Notes: generated by a model not told the origin, from the letters alone. DNA of 64,000 bases from Bretschneidera sinensis (GCA_023935145.1 CM043700.1:142844828-142908827); one strand, 5' to 3'; counted from the stretch's first letter, positions 46,454 through 60,795 are shown. Numbers and translations: made by a program.

Positions 46454-49400
46454 TCACAATCGAATGCTCCGATACTGCTCCAACTCTATCTCTCTATCTA
46501 CAGAAAGACTACGGTTTTTTAGGAGAGCAGAAGAAACCCTAGAATTGTAGAAATTTACAGTTGGAACTCGAAAAATATAATGGAGTAACTGGTAATGAGA
46601 GAAAGGTAACCTGACTCGGCTGAAAGATTTGGTGGCGTGGATTGGGGGGTTTTGGCGATTGGAGGGTTTTGGAGGATTTGAGTGTAAATAGCGAAAATGT
46701 TGACGCGAGAGAGAACGAAAGAGGGAGAGAGTGATAGGGAGGGAGAGAGATGATTGGGTGTGAGAAATTTCTATAGAAGGTAGGCTCCCGCCATTTATAG
46801 GGCAACTTCATGACGCGCTCACGCTTTTCTGGAGACGCGTGTATCATACGGCTCAGAGTCGGTGATCAGGTCCACAGTTGTAGTCAGCATTCCTTAGACT
46901 AGAAATAGGAGTAACCGTTATTCAAACATACATCAAAAGGAAAATTTAGCTGGCTTATATATATATAAAATTCTATAATCTTCCATATTTATATAAATGT
47001 TTTGGAAAAAAAAATTATTCTGAAAGTTTCATCATTGTATTTATTTAATCAAAAAATTTCTATAAATATCAATTTACCTTTGAATATTTTATTTTAATTT
47101 AATTTAACATTTTGTCCAGATTCGTATATGATTTGTGATCCATTCTCATAACTCTATATTAATTTTAATTGACGGATTTGAACAAAAAATTCAATTGATA
47201 CAAAACAAAACGTTCAAATGTAAATTAAACTTATTGAAAACTGAAAGTTAAATAGACACTGTGAAACTTTAAAGATAAATTTATTTTTTTTTCAAAAATT
47301 TTAAATAGGATGTAAAACCTTTTTATAGATAAAAATATTCATATTTAAGCAAAGTAGTTTTGATTTTATAATTATTTGAACTATATAAAAATAATTTAAA
47401 TAAAATTTTGATTGATATAATCTTTTATTATTTTATTAGAACTTGGATTGTTATTATTTTTTATTATTTTATTATAATTTTGATTAAGTCTGAATAGGAT
47501 GTAAAACTTTTGATAGACAATAATACCATTAATCAATTCCTTATAAACAATGTATTTGTGTTTAAAAAAATATATATTAATTAATACGTTAACTAAACAT
47601 TATATAAAAAACTTAAAGTTGTACTTTGTTCAAAATTTCAATTTATTCATCATTTGTTTCTAAAAAATATATTATTGCGTAATTATAAAAATAAAGATTG
47701 ATAAGCATAAATTTAAGATATTTCTTACTTGTTTAAATCAAATTATTCTCTTCCCCTTTGACGAGGACAAAATATACATTTCCAGTTTGAAAGTTCTATC
47801 ACAAAAAAAAAAATAGAAAACAAAGTACTTCTAACCATTTAAATTAAGTAATATGTATTTAACATGGTTTTTTCTTAAGAAAAAAATATATCATATTATA
47901 AAAAAAGGTGGTGTCGGGAGTATTTAATCATATTTTAATATTATGTTCGATATAAATTTGCATTATAAATTATTAAAATTAGACATGCCTACTAGATATT
48001 GAGTGATTAACTAGAAATTACTTTTAACTTTAAATCTTTTGTGGCACCCGACATAATTAATATTAGAGTCAGATTAATTAAAGTATGAATAATTAAATTA
48101 TAACTAAATACATTAAATTGATTAAAAATAATTAATATAAATTGATATTTTAACCGATTTAATAACTTTTTGACTATGTTAAACAAGTTTACATTGTAAT
48201 AATATTAATTTTTTTTAATGATAAAAAATTGAATATTGTATTCAAATTTACCGTGCTCAGTGATGCTCTGGTAAAAAGCCCAACAACATACGTGGCCAAA
48301 ATGTACATAAAAATAAGTCGAAGAAATGATTTGTGATAATTTAGAGCCTATTTGGTAAGTTGGTAAAACCAACTAAGAAGTGGAACAAAAACCCTATTAT
48401 TCTGTTTGGGATAGATTATAATCTGGACAAAAAATAAGTGAAAGACTACGTAAAACAACTTTTTTACCCATTTTCTTTGCGAACATTTTCAGTTTGTTCA
48501 GAATTATCAACGCGTCGGAAGACTACGTAAAACAACCTGCCTCCATTTTCTCTTTTCATCTCTCTCTGTGTAAAACTATTTCTCAACAACTATGTTAATT
48601 TTCTTGTAAAATACAAGCAAATCCTCCACCCAGAAAACGCATTTGTTCGGCTTCTCTTCAGAATCAAGGGTTATGTAGCCGTTGTCGTTTGCTGCATCAA
48701 CGGTCACATAGTCGCAAGGAGCAGCCGATAGACAGCCAACACCTCTGCATAAAAAAAAAAATTCATCTGAGGATTATCTCTTTCTTGGCAAATTTGTGGT
48801 GATTTTTTTGTTGTGGGTCGTTGAATTTGTGGGTTTGAAATTGCAAGATTATTTCCATGTGGGTTTTGTGTTGGCGGTTGAACTTTGGTGTTGAAGATGA
48901 TAGTGGGCGAGATATTGAATTGAATTTTTTCGTTGTTTGTTGATGGTGTTGATTGGTTAACAAGTATTGTGGATAGTAAAATGATAATTTCTGGTGATGA
49001 CAAATGGAGTCAATTAGTATAAGAATGTGCAAAGAGTGGTACAGTGGGTACCTTAGTTAGCTTGGGTTGGTGATAAAACACTTGGTGCAAGTGCCAGTGT
49101 TGGTGTTGGTGTTGGTGTTGACGGCGCAACAGGACAAAGAGGTTTTGGGGCTAGAGAGCAAATGGGGTTCTTGATAAATGGGTGTTTCTTTTGTATATTT
49201 TTCAAAGTATTCAAACAAAAAATATTCAGACATATTTTTTCCAAATAAAATTTAACTTTTATAATCAATTTTAATTTCAATAAATAATTTGTTAATTTAT
49301 AAGTATTAATTATTAAAATTTAATATATTCTTAATTTTAATTTTAAAGAGTAAAATACATTTAATGCGAAAAGTGAAAGATTTTTTTAAAACAAAGTTAA

Positions 49401-52224
49401 GATAAAAAAAAATGTATCAAATAACTTTCAAAAAAATGTATTAAATAGATAAAAGAGCTGGTATTCTTTCATACCATTTTTAGTTATTCTGACAACCTTA
49501 AATTGATTTCAACACCTTTTTAACAAACATGTTATAATATTTAAAATTTAATTAAATATTAAATTATAATATTATACTAATAAATGATAAATTGATTTAT
49601 GGTTTAATTGTAAATTTTTCTCTAAGTTTAGGGTTAAGTAGTAATTTGCCTTATGAGTTTTTAAAATAAATAATTTAACTTTGACAATGTCAATTTATAG
49701 CAATTCAATCCATTAGTCTGATTTTGACAAAAAAATTTATCGAAAAACTTAATATATTTATCAATTACCGCGTCAGATGGTTAAAATTACCGAAAAATTT
49801 AATATATTTGCTATATGATGTGGCAAGTTAAAAAAAAAAAAAATTTCGATAATCTTTTAGTCATAATTTGATCGAAATTAGATCGATGGATTGAATTGCT
49901 CTAAATTGATAAAATCATAAATTAAATAGTTCTTTTTAAAATTTAAGATGACAAACTGTTACTTAACTCTAAATTTTTTTTTAAAAAAAATTACAATTTA
50001 GCCTTCACTTTTTCAACAATCAATCCCAAACAAGTTTGATGGCTGACAATGACATGCAATTTGTTAATTAGTATTAGACACTCAAATCCATCTTAAAATA
50101 GCATGACCCGTGAAGGTGACTACACTTGTTTCATTCATTTGTTTTCTTTTTTGAATAGAAAAAAAAAAATAAGGTGCGTCACATACACTACAAAGGAAAG
50201 CATCAAGTGAAATGAGGAGGATATTCAATCTACTAATGAGCATATTATTAACTTTATCTACAGTATGAACAAAACATCTACGATTTGTTCAAAGAAACCT
50301 CAACAAGGTGACCTTCTGGAACTTCAACGGCAACTAGTTTTGGTTTCGATTCCAAGTCTCCAACAATATTGTGGTTTTTACTTTTCAAGAACGGTTTGTT
50401 GGCATCTGCACAAATTTTCTACAATAACACGTTTTTTCTTATGAATCAATTTGATTTATTCAATCGACAAGTCAATTGTCTTGTGTGCCCAAAATTTCCA
50501 TTGAAAAGTCTAGTATTATACCTTTATAATAACTTGATATTATGCCTTCAATTAAATTTACAGGACAATATTAAATATGGTTGGTTTGGATCTAAAATTT
50601 ATATTTTAGTTTTAGATTATTTGGAAACTTCATTGATAATTTTAAAAAACTTTACTGATAATGTTATTTTTTGGATCACATATCTATACTTACGTTACTG
50701 TTGACGTCGAAAATGTGTTTGCTGAGCTAGAGGTCGGGCCTCGACGAAACTTGCACAGGATAAAGAGGATGAGCTAAGGGGTCGCTGGAGGAGATGCCTC
50801 CGAAAATGCTCCAAAGCTCTTGTTAGTATGTGGTAAGGTGCACGGAAGTAGTAGTGTTCTCTTTTTAGGTCAAGAAAGGTCTGATCGTTTAGAATGCGCA
50901 CATGAGTCTCTTTATAGAGTTTTAAGGCAGCCTTCTACCCAGGGTGGTGATGACGTGAAGTCCCAACTTGGTTGGGCAATGATGCCAAAGAGGCCCGACT
51001 AGGTAGTATGGGGTCGTCCGTTTGTGCTTCGTTTTGCTATCTTGATCAGGAGCCGTCTATGTATAAGGGCGGCTTTTAGGCCAAGGGCGATTTAGTGACT
51101 TGGAGGGCGATGATAACCTGAAGCGTGGGCTCTCTTGTGTGTTGACTTTGTTGCCTATCCATTTGGTGGTCCACATGTTATCTCTTTATTGGATGTGATT
51201 TTTTAACTGTATCAGTTACTAATAAAACTCTTTAAAATTATCGGTAAATTTTCAATGGATCTAAAACCAACCATCTGACCAAATTTTTTTCTAAGTATAA
51301 TAGGCTTTTGCTAGTCTTGCAATGTTAAAGCTTTATTTTATTTGGTTGATTGAAGCAATAATGATACAAATCAAAACTAAAATATTACTCTTATGGTTTA
51401 ATTTTTATATTCTTTTTTTCTTTTCATAATTTGAGAAAAATAATATAATTAGAATAACACATATTATTAACAATCGCTATTTCAATGAATTTTCAAATCA
51501 CATAATAGTGACAAGCTTTTTATATTTTATTCTTTTTTAAAGAATAAAATTGGGTGAAAGTTGAACTTCAATATTACACACAAAAATTTATGCATTCTCA
51601 CTTTCACATGTTATTTGCCTTCAATAAATTTGCATAAATTATTTATTTTAGATTTGTTTTTCAATATTATCAGATACCACCAATTTTTAGGTAAAATTTA
51701 TCGCTTTTTTTGTTTGTTTATGTTTTGTAAAGACTTAGAAATTAAAAGAAAGCAAAACTAATTATAGTCTAATTTATTTTTTTTTTTTTAAATTTCAATT
51801 CACTAATTTGGAAGAATTTGAGAGAGCTGTAATTTAGAATGAAAAATCTCAAACTTTCCCATTTTTTTTTCAATATAAAAAATGTAATGATTTTTTTTTA
51901 TATAAAAAAAAAAAGGGAAATCAATGAAGACATGCATGATTACAGTCGTTTTTGTCGACCATTGATAAGAAAATGTTTAACCGAATGAGACGGGTTCACA
52001 TAGACCCAATAAAAACCAATAGAAGAAATATGACTGTCACTATAAACACCTCAGTTCGCTGGCGTCATAGTTTTATTATTTCAACCTTTTCAAATTTATA
52101 GCAAGCCAACAACGTTTTCATCTCCTCCATTTTCTCTCTCAATTCTCTCGTCGGTGTTACTAGTCAAGTTCTCAAGGCTAAGTTACTTTGACCGATCAGT
52201 CCATACAGATCTCCTCATCCAACG
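46454..52224. other. Intergenic region upstream of the CRK gene
   Basis: The first 400 bases are GC-richer and hold the divergent-side promoter of the coiled-coil gene (pyrimidine/GA tracts near 46690-46750). The range 46.9-48.3 kb is AT-rich and empty. A less AT-rich patch at 48480-49150, with repeated TTGGTG units near 49090-49120, has only low-complexity ORFs. A patch at about 50700-51190 is GC-richer and may be an old mobile-element piece, but no domain can be read. The last 150 bases are the CRK leader. Confidence 0.45.
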
Positions 52225-55200
52225 ATGGGCCATTGCTTCAGCAAAAACGTCTCCGCGGCGGTCAACAATGACACAATCGCTGCCGGCAACCAACCAAAGC
52301 CGTCGCCGCAGCAACAGTCTCTGGATTCTCCTGCGCCGCCAAACTACGAAGTCGACTCCTTCGCCGGCAGCCCGTTCCCAAGCCCGCTGCCGGCTGGGGT
52401 TCCACCATCGCCGTCTCCGGCGAGGACGCCGGGGAGGAAGTTCAGGTGGCCGTTGCCTCCTCCGTCTCCGGCCAAACCGATCATGGCGATCATGAGGCGA
52501 CGCGGCGCGGCCAAGCATCCGAAGGAAGGCCCGATCCCCGAGGACGGAGGAGAAGGAAACGGAGGAGGAGAGAGGGCGCTGGACAAGAATTTTGGTTACG
52601 CGAAGAACTTCGGCGCTAAGTACGAACTAGGGAAGGAGGTCGGGCGGGGGCATTTTGGTCATACTTGCTGGGCGAAGGCCAAGAAGGGAGAGCTCAAAGG
52701 ACGGTCTGTTGCTGTCAAGATCATCTCCAAAACTAAGGTGTGTCTTTCTTTGGTATCATCATGTCTTACTAGTTCTAATTTCTTTGTACTATATATGTAA
52801 AATTCCTTGATATTTAAGTCATACGTGGATTTTGTTTTTTTTTCAAAAATGTCCTATGGCCTATGTGCGCCACTGGGGATTTGAGAAGTGCAGGGGAAAT
52901 TCATGGTTGAGGCAAATACGACGAGAATACAACTGCAATGAAAGTAGTTGTTAGACAATTTCTGGTTGGTTAACTTTTGAAGAGATAGGGTAGGGAGAAA
53001 ATGCAAAAAGAACAAAAAAATAAGAGAGGAGAAAAGAGAATAGCATGTTACTTGGCAGTTTGGGGAATTAGCAGAGCATTTGAGGAGCAAAGTGTGTGGT
53101 AGTGTAGTAGTGTATACTGTTGTGTTCTCATAATAACTCTCTTGACTCATTAGATTTTTTTTTTTTTTTTTGGGGGGGGGGGGGGGTGGTGGATTAATTG
53201 ATGCACAACTGGAGTTGGTAATGTTGTGAATTCCAGGAGCTGGAAAATAAAAACAAGGTTCACAAATATGTATTTTTCAGGAACTACTTTTCTTTTTTTA
53301 AGGAATGGTTTGATGCAGTCAAATTTTTTTGTTCAAGTTGCTTCTTTAACCTCACCTTTTTATTAGTATAGAAAAATGGTGTTGATATTAAATTTAATTG
53401 CTGGGATGTTGTTAGCTACAACCGGGTTTGTTACTTCTAACCCAAGTGCTTATGATCACTGTTGAAAATTTTTAACCTCTTTCCTTTTTTTTTTGTAATT
53501 CAAAGTTCTTTTCTTACCTTCCAACAATTCTTCTAAGTCTTACATTTTTTTAGTACACTAAAATCTTTTGGTTTACTTAGTTGACCACACGGGTTTCTAT
53601 TGAGGAGCATTAGTAACCGAGTGTTATTTGGCAGATGACAACAGCAATATCCATTGAAGATGTTCGTCGGGAGGTGAAACTATTGAAAGCCTTATCTGGT
53701 CATAAGCATACGATCAAATTTTATGATGCATTTGAGGATGCCAATAATGTCTATGTTGTCATGGAGTACGTATGTCCTTGTTCATTTATTTTTTATGGCT
53801 CAGTATTTTTGGTTGCATATCTACATATGGGAATCTTTGCACAGTTGTAAAGCCAACTAAAATGAACTTTTCTTTGAAGATTAAAAACTTTGCTAAGAAA
53901 AACTTATCAGTTAAGCTGATTTTGTGGATGTATTAGTCTTTGCATACTTTCTGCACCATCACAGATGACAGAACTAAGAAATTTTGTCTGAAGTAATCAA
54001 AATCTTGTTTTCTTGTCAGGTTATGTGAAGGTGGAGAGCTACTGGACAGAATTTTATCAAGGTAGAAAAGGAATTCTTATCTCATTGACTCTTTGTATTA
54101 CCTGAGGCTGAGGCCACTTTTAGTTTTATTGTAAATTTATGAGTTTTGTTTGACGGTTTTCTTTATTACTTCTTTGTTGCAGAGGTGGTAGATACACTGA
54201 GGAGGATGCTAAGAGTATTATCGTGCAAATTTTAACGGTAGTTGCTTTCTGTCATCTTCAAGGTGTTGTGCACCGTGATCTAAAGCCGGAGGTATAGCAT
54301 AGTACATATGATAATTTAATGCTAATTCACTTATTTTCTCATTTAAAATAATTATTTATTAGTGAAATGAAATGGTGGTGCATGTGCATGTGCAGAATTT
54401 TCTCTTTACCACAAGAGACGAGGATGCTCCAATGAAGATTATTGATTTTGGTTTATCTGATTTTATTAGGCCAGGTAATGGTCCTTATCCAATGACTATT
54501 TTTTCAAATTGAAATGGTATTTTATGTGAATAACTACACTGATGTAGCAAAAATAATAGACCTAGTTATTTCTTATCTTTTTTTTTTTTTTAAACCTATC
54601 AATTTGATATAAAAGTGCACTTTGATGGACTAGTGAAAAGTAGTAAAATTTTTTTTCTGACATATGCTTCCTGGAAAAATTAAATGTGAATTCCTTCTGA
54701 ACAAAATCTAGGTTTGGTAGAATTGCTAAATGATTAGGAATTTGAATCTACAAAGGAACAGAGCAAAGGGCCTTTGGTTTGCTAGTTGCTTGGAATCTAC
54801 AGTCCTTGTTGAGGTTCAGTGGGTGATATCCACGTGGAAAAGGAAATGGGCAAGTGAAGGTCATATATGGTGGTGGACATAGAACCCTTTGGCTGAAGCT
54901 TTTGGGTTCAACTGTGGTCCTAAGCTATATATTTTAGCACTTCCTGCCCCAACTATTCTCAACTTGGGACCTTACATTCCAGCAGTCCCTTTTGCTTCCT
55001 TATGTACTAATGTCCCAGAAAGATTATGTTCCTGAATTATTGAATGTCTTCTCGCAAAGTACAAACTCTTGCTGCCTGGTGATAATATATGCATAATTTA
55101 TATTATGCTAAATCAGCATCAATTTATTCTTGAGAAGTGAAAACAATTCATTCTGTTCATAAAATGGATTCCCTTGATCGTACCTGATGGTAATAATAAG

Positions 55201-58200
55201 CTAAAAACCTGATCACCTTTATACAACTGACTACTTACATAGCTCTTAGGCTCTTTTGGAATGTAAAAGTATCGTGTTATGCCTGCTAATAATATTGCAT
55301 GGGTTAACTTGGGATTAGAATATTGTGAGAGGGAAAAGGCTTCCAGACAATGTTTGATCCTGTGCTATTTATATTAAATTGTAAAGGCATAATTACAAAT
55401 ATACTCCTTAACACCCCCTCTCAAGTTGGAGCATATATATCATATGCATCGAACTTGTTACAGATAGATCTAACCCGTGGATCATCCAATTGCTTAGTAA
55501 ACAATTGGTATGCTAACTGATATGTTGATTTTACATGTTTTGTACGAATAACATTCAGTAAAAGTTTAATCAACTTTAATATGCTTTGTCTTCTCATGAA
55601 ACACACCGAATTAGTTGCAATATGAATAACTCATAGAACGTGACTGCTCAAACCCAAGTTTTGTCAGGCTATGCACTTGATCTAGCAACTATTCTATGTT
55701 TCTGACCTTTCCATGACACTATATTACCCCAACAAACACACAATATCCAATGGGAGTGTTAAGGGGTATACTTGTAATTATGCCTTTGTTTATTATAAAT
55801 AGCACAGGACTACTACAACCGATATGGAAATCTCTCTGAGTGATCATGCTCATGCTAAATTTCTCTATTGGTTGTCTTTTCTTGGATGTTTCTTTTTTCC
55901 TGAAAGTGTGGTATTTGTCTGGCCACTTATTAAGAGATCAAAGCTGGCCTTCATATTCACTGTCATCCAAGTGTTTCATTAGTTTAGCTGGGATATTAAC
56001 CATGCTTCCGAAAGCATGTGTTGACTAGGACCATTTGGAAACAATTAGACACTGTAACTCCCAATTGGAGATTGGTAAGGACTCATAAAGACTTTTTGTA
56101 ACATATATTTCAGGGTAGGCTTTCTAGCCTCTCCATGGGAAGTTTAATCCCTTAGTTTTGATAAAGTCACAGATAAAGGGTTCATGAGGCACACATTATT
56201 GCAGTTAGCAGCCTGGGTATAGCTCAATTAGATTGTGTTGTAATGGATTTATGACTTGAAATAGTTTCTTGCCACTGATTACCCAATTTTGCTCTGTGGA
56301 ATGCTTTCGTTCATTTGAGTTGCACACATGCATCTTTTATTCTCAAGTGCTTTCAACTGCATATTACATCCAAACAGTGAAATATTTGTGTGTGTGTGTG
56401 TGTGTAAATCTATTTCTGTTAGTCTAATTAAAAGAAAAAGAGGCATGTGAACTTCCAGCACTCTTTGCAAAAATGCTATCTTTGTTGGTGCAGTATGTTG
56501 ACAATTATTTCCCTTTGAATTCATGGGGACATGTCATCCGTTGTAAGTTTGAAAACAGAACATTCAACCTTTCACATTTGCAGATCAACGACTCAATGAT
56601 ATTGTTGGCAGTGCATACTATGTTGCACCTGAAGTTCTCCACAGATCTTACAATCTTGAAGCAGATATGTGGAGCATTGGTGTCATAGCATACATATTAT
56701 TATGTGGAAGCAGACCTTTCTGGGCCAGAACTGAATCGGGAATTTTTCGTTCTGTGCTAAGAGCTGATCCAAACTTTAAAGATTCACCATGGCCTGCAGT
56801 ATCACTGGAAGGCAAAGATTTTGTAAAAAGGCTTCTTAGCAAGGACCACAGAAAAAGAATGACTGCTGCCCAAGCTCTAAGTAAGTTATGTCTGAATATT
56901 TTACCATAAAGATGAACACTACATTATATATCTTTTCCTCATGGAAAGTAATGTAAATGCTTTGCATTTGCAGCTCACCCATGGTTACGAGATGAAACCC
57001 GTGCTGTGCCTTTGGATATTTTCATCTACAAGTTAGTCAAGTCATATGTTCGTGCCACACCTTTTAAACGAGCAGCACTAAAGGTAGTAGCCTGATATGT
57101 TCTTTTTAATGAAGAACATACTACCATTCTTCTCATCCTTCATGTCCTTGGGAACCAAAAAATGTTTTAAAAAGAATAATAATCAGTAAGGTGGCTTATG
57201 CTTGATATCCAGGCAGCTTGCCTTTAGTGGCACATGTGGCACATATGTGGCCCACCTTTTGGGGCAAGTTAGCCTTCCACTTGATGATATCTAATTGTAA
57301 ACTACACATGGTGTCCTCTGCAATCTCCTGATCTGTAATAGTTCTTTTTGCTGCTTCTTAATATGATTGCAGGCTCTTTCAAAAGCTATACCAGGAGATG
57401 AGCTTGTGTATCTTAGGGCACAGTTTCGGCTACTGGAACCAAAAGATGGATGTGTCACCCTTAATAATTTTCGGATGGTTGGTTGGTGCTTCCTTTTTTT
57501 AGTATTCATGTAATGTTTGAACTTGGGTTTTTGATTTAGCGGTGGTAGTTTATATGGTAACCGATGTTGTGATTTCCATTTGTTATCCACCATAGTTTCT
57601 CATCACTATTTAATTTCTTGTGAAGTGCAGGCTTTAATGAGACATGTGACTGATGCCATGAGGGAGTCAAGAGTTCTTGACATTTTAAATGCGGTGAGAT
57701 AACTTGGTGTATCTTAATTATTTTCAAGCAGCATAACTCAATATAGCTAAGAACAAAGAATGCAGTGGTTCCACATTTCAGTGTAGTTCATAATATATTC
57801 TGTTTTCCTCATCATATGCATATTTGTGTGTATGTATTGTGTAAGCCTTTGCGTGATATGAAAGTGGTGAATGATTCCATAATTTAGGATTAGAAAGACA
57901 TATATGGCCAGTCTATTTCCTCAGGAAACATAAAAGAAACTTCTTCCATGTCTTCTTGCGTTCTTGCAATATTGTTCCCTATTGATAATCGGAGATTTGA
58001 TCTTTAGAGTAATTCTTAGTTAGACTGTGCCTAATAGACTAAACCAATCATGAGTTGCCACTTCAAAATTTATTAGATAATTGATATTTTAAAATCTACA
58101 AGTTTTTAAAAATGGTGAAACATGATTGATGTAGTCTACAATTCATGTGTTAGATCTTAAAATGAATAAATGTTGATGACCAAAACTGTTGATCTGTTCA

Positions 58201-58692
58201 ATTTTCCATTTCAATTTGAACTATTTGTGAAATCATCTAATTTCTTGCAGCCTTTGCACAAGATCATTCTTCTATTTTGTTTTTCCTAACAGTTTCAATC
58301 CATAATTTTAGATGGAACCGCTCTCTTATAAGAAAATGGGTTTTGAAGAGTTCTGTGCTGCTGCAATCAGTACATATCAGCTTGAGGCTCTGGAAGGATG
58401 GGAGAAGATTGCAAGCACGGCTTTTGAGTATTTTGAACTGGAAGGAAATCGAGTCATTTCCATTGAGGAATTGGCATTGGTACGCATATCTCTATTTAGA
58501 AACATCATTTAAGAGTACTTTCAGCCTACCAAACTGTATAAATATTCTGTGCAGGAAATGAATCTGGGCTCTACAGCTTGTTCTTCGCTCAAAGATTGTA
58601 TCAGGAGTTCGGATGGGAAGCTGAGCTTCCTTGGATATACCAAATATTTACATGGTGTGACAATACGCAGTTCCAATACAAGACATCGATAG
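52225..58692 (+). CDS. CRK3: CDPK-related protein kinase (CRK3-like)
   Basis: Eleven exons: 52225-52737, 53635-53765, 54020-54061, 54183-54291, 54396-54474, 56584-56880, 56974-57083, 57373-57477, 57631-57693, 58312-58479, 58555-58692; 584 residues in consistent phase. MGHCFSK has Gly2 for myristoylation and Cys4 for palmitoylation, so plasma-membrane attachment is expected. A Pro/Ser-rich variable region (8-130) ends in the family block [20 protein letters not shown]. The kinase (about 133-395) has [22 protein letters not shown] (259-266), DFG (282-284) and the [12 protein letters not shown] activation loop. The carboxyl region has four EF-hand-like units whose Ca-binding loops are degenerate, the mark of CRKs, which are calcium-independent or calmodulin-modulated. 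It ends [13 protein letters not shown]. Intron 5 (2.1 kb) holds a Copia relic. The number within the family is provisional. Confidence 0.94.
53155..53186. repeat. T17-G15 homopolymer pair in CRK intron 1
   Basis: Seventeen T are followed directly by fifteen G. It is a simple repeat in intron 1 and a possible site of polymerase slippage or assembly error. Confidence 0.9.
55340..55810 (-). mobile_element. Copia relic in CRK intron 5
   Basis: A minus-strand frame at 55606-55421 reads [26 protein letters not shown] and YDIYAPT, the carboxyl end of a Copia RNase H/integrase polyprotein. It is bounded by inverted copies of an LTR-like stretch: GTGCTATTTATA...AAAGGCATAATTACAA at about 55365-55410 and its reverse complement at about 55757-55808. 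Most of the element is missing. Two LTR pieces in opposite orientation point to rearrangement after insertion. Confidence 0.65.
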
Positions 58693-59763
58693 CATATACA
58701 GCCAAGGATATAGAATTGATTTACTAAATTTTTTATCAAAAGTGTTCTAGATTCTTTCTTTGTTTCCGAGTTTTGAGAAAAAAATTGTGTATAAATGAAT
58801 GTCCATAGATGACAAGACAGAGAGATTGAGGTAATACATTTTCTCTCCATTACATGTCAATTCTACGTTAATAAGTGCACAGATCGTTGAGGACAAGTCA
58901 AGATTTTTATTACTTTCTTAAAATGAATTTTGATCTTATAGTTTGTGATATTCATGGTGAGATAGTTCTCTGCTGAAAAAACGTAGTATAAACTTTTTGC
59001 ACTTTTATGCATAAATTGTTTGTTTGTAATTTTGAAGAAATATTTATGCATCTTATTATATGCCTAACATATATATGTTTATTTTACATTTAACCAGATT
59101 TTTACTAAGCAACTGACAATGCAGAAAGTCTAAAGTTGGATTTATTTCTGCAATGTGATCCTGAAAGAAGCCTGACCATGGAGCAGAAATCCTTAAGTTT
59201 TACCTGGGACCTTACAGGCTTTCCCTCTGTTTTTTAAGCTCCTGTTTTCTTTGGTAAGCACCGATCACCGATGCCTCTCAAATAGAAAGTTTTATATAAA
59301 CCTTTGTTTGCTATAGATGTAGTTTTGGTTTATGACTATCAAAATAATTATGAAACAGTTTTTAATAAAAAAAAACAGTTCTTAATAATAAAAAAAAAGT
59401 TACGAAGTTAATAAATGTTATTGTGTTTACACAACTTTTGTGCAAACAACTGCTTTAACACAAATTAGTTTTCTATTAACTCTTTTTCAATTTTTGATTT
59501 TTTCCAAAAACTATCTTTTAAGATGTTTAGTCTAACATTTTTCTTTCTAATATCAAAATATATATTTTATTGATAATAAAACATTACAATATGGCATAAG
59601 ATCCTCACGCCAAAGGAAACACAACACAACTCTCTTGACAACAACAGAATAGAAAATGTCCAGACAAAACTAGACCATAATTAACCCATAAGATTAGACA
59701 TACCACAAACTAAATGACGAAACAGGACCGAAAAACATAAACAAGCCACAAAGGTAAAGCGAA

Positions 59764-59964
59764 TCACCAAACATAATTCAAGGCTTGTTGCTTTTCCTCT
59801 ATATCCTTCAATTTCATTTGATGAAGCTTTTCAATCATGCTCTCATCGCTGCCATCAAAAGTTAACCTTTACTTTTTAGCCAACTCTCATGTTTTAATTG
59901 CCTCATCTTAAGTTTTCTCATCCCTAATAAAGGAGGGCGCACCACTTTCAAGATTCAGGTTATC
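59764..59964 (-). pseudogene. Broken reading-frame relic, family unknown
   Basis: One minus-strand frame of 67 codons has protein-like composition (SGAPSFIRDEKT; TFDGSDESMIEKLHQMKL; DIEEKQQALNYVW) interrupted by three in-frame stops before a terminal TGA. The acidic, helix-like text is unlike the surrounding AT-rich DNA, so it looks like the end of a decayed gene or transposon protein. I cannot name the family. Confidence 0.4.
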
Positions 59965-60790
59965 AAACTTATAAAAGATTAATAAAAAAAATGAATAAAT
60001 TTTAATTTTCACTTATTTAAAATTATAATTTATTATATTTATGTTTTTAAAGTTTGATTTGATTTAATTGGACACCTAAAATTTATAAACGTTTCAATTT
60101 ACATCATTTACTTCAAAATCTCTTCAATTCCTATGTGTCATCCGATATGGCTAAATAAGCGAAAATTTTTTCTTCCGACACGTTATGCATCCCTCAAGTG
60201 ATTATTAATGGTTTGATTCCATAGATTTTCGATTTAAATTTAAAGGATGGAAGAGACTCTGTCTGTTGGAAGAGAAATAGATGTACGTAGCTTATAAATG
60301 AATTGGTGATAATGCCAAATTTTCTGTTCAAATTGGTCAGGTTAGATTTAACCCGGCTTTACACGTAAGAGCTGGCGTGAGATTTCGAAGGTAAGATATA
60401 AAAGCATATTCGACTTCAGGTTGTATGTGAACAAACAAGTAGTAGTATTTCATTAAAATGAATACGAAGAAGTTGAATATCCTATTTTAGTTTCCTCAGA
60501 GAGTTGTTCTTAAAAAAATAGCGTAAAAACATTTTTATTCAAGTCAATTAGCTTGAGATTCTTTAAACTATAATAACTAGTGATAAGCTCATGCGTGGCA
60601 TAAGTTTTTGATTTATATTTTATTTATAGTTTTTTAGAGTAAAATAACAAAACTTATAATTATGATATGAATATTATATTATTAAATATTTGTTTTACAC
60701 ATAAATTTATTTTCATATATTACATTTAAAAAAATAAAAAATAACATTTAATTATAACAAAATCACGTGACACATCATCAAGATCCAAAC

Positions 60791-60795
<5 letters not shown>

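Noticed and set aside
46222..46542. 106-residue plus-strand ORF
   Set aside because: Arg/Pro-rich shadow of the GC-rich first exon of the minus-strand coiled-coil gene.
48704..49280. Minus-strand ORFs of about 75-99 residues
   Set aside because: Low-complexity Pro/Thr/Asn-rich frames in several phases; no splice structure.
52154..52586. Long ORFs on both strands around CRK exon 1
   Set aside because: Shadows of the GC-rich Pro/Ser-rich CRK amino end; they have no family features.
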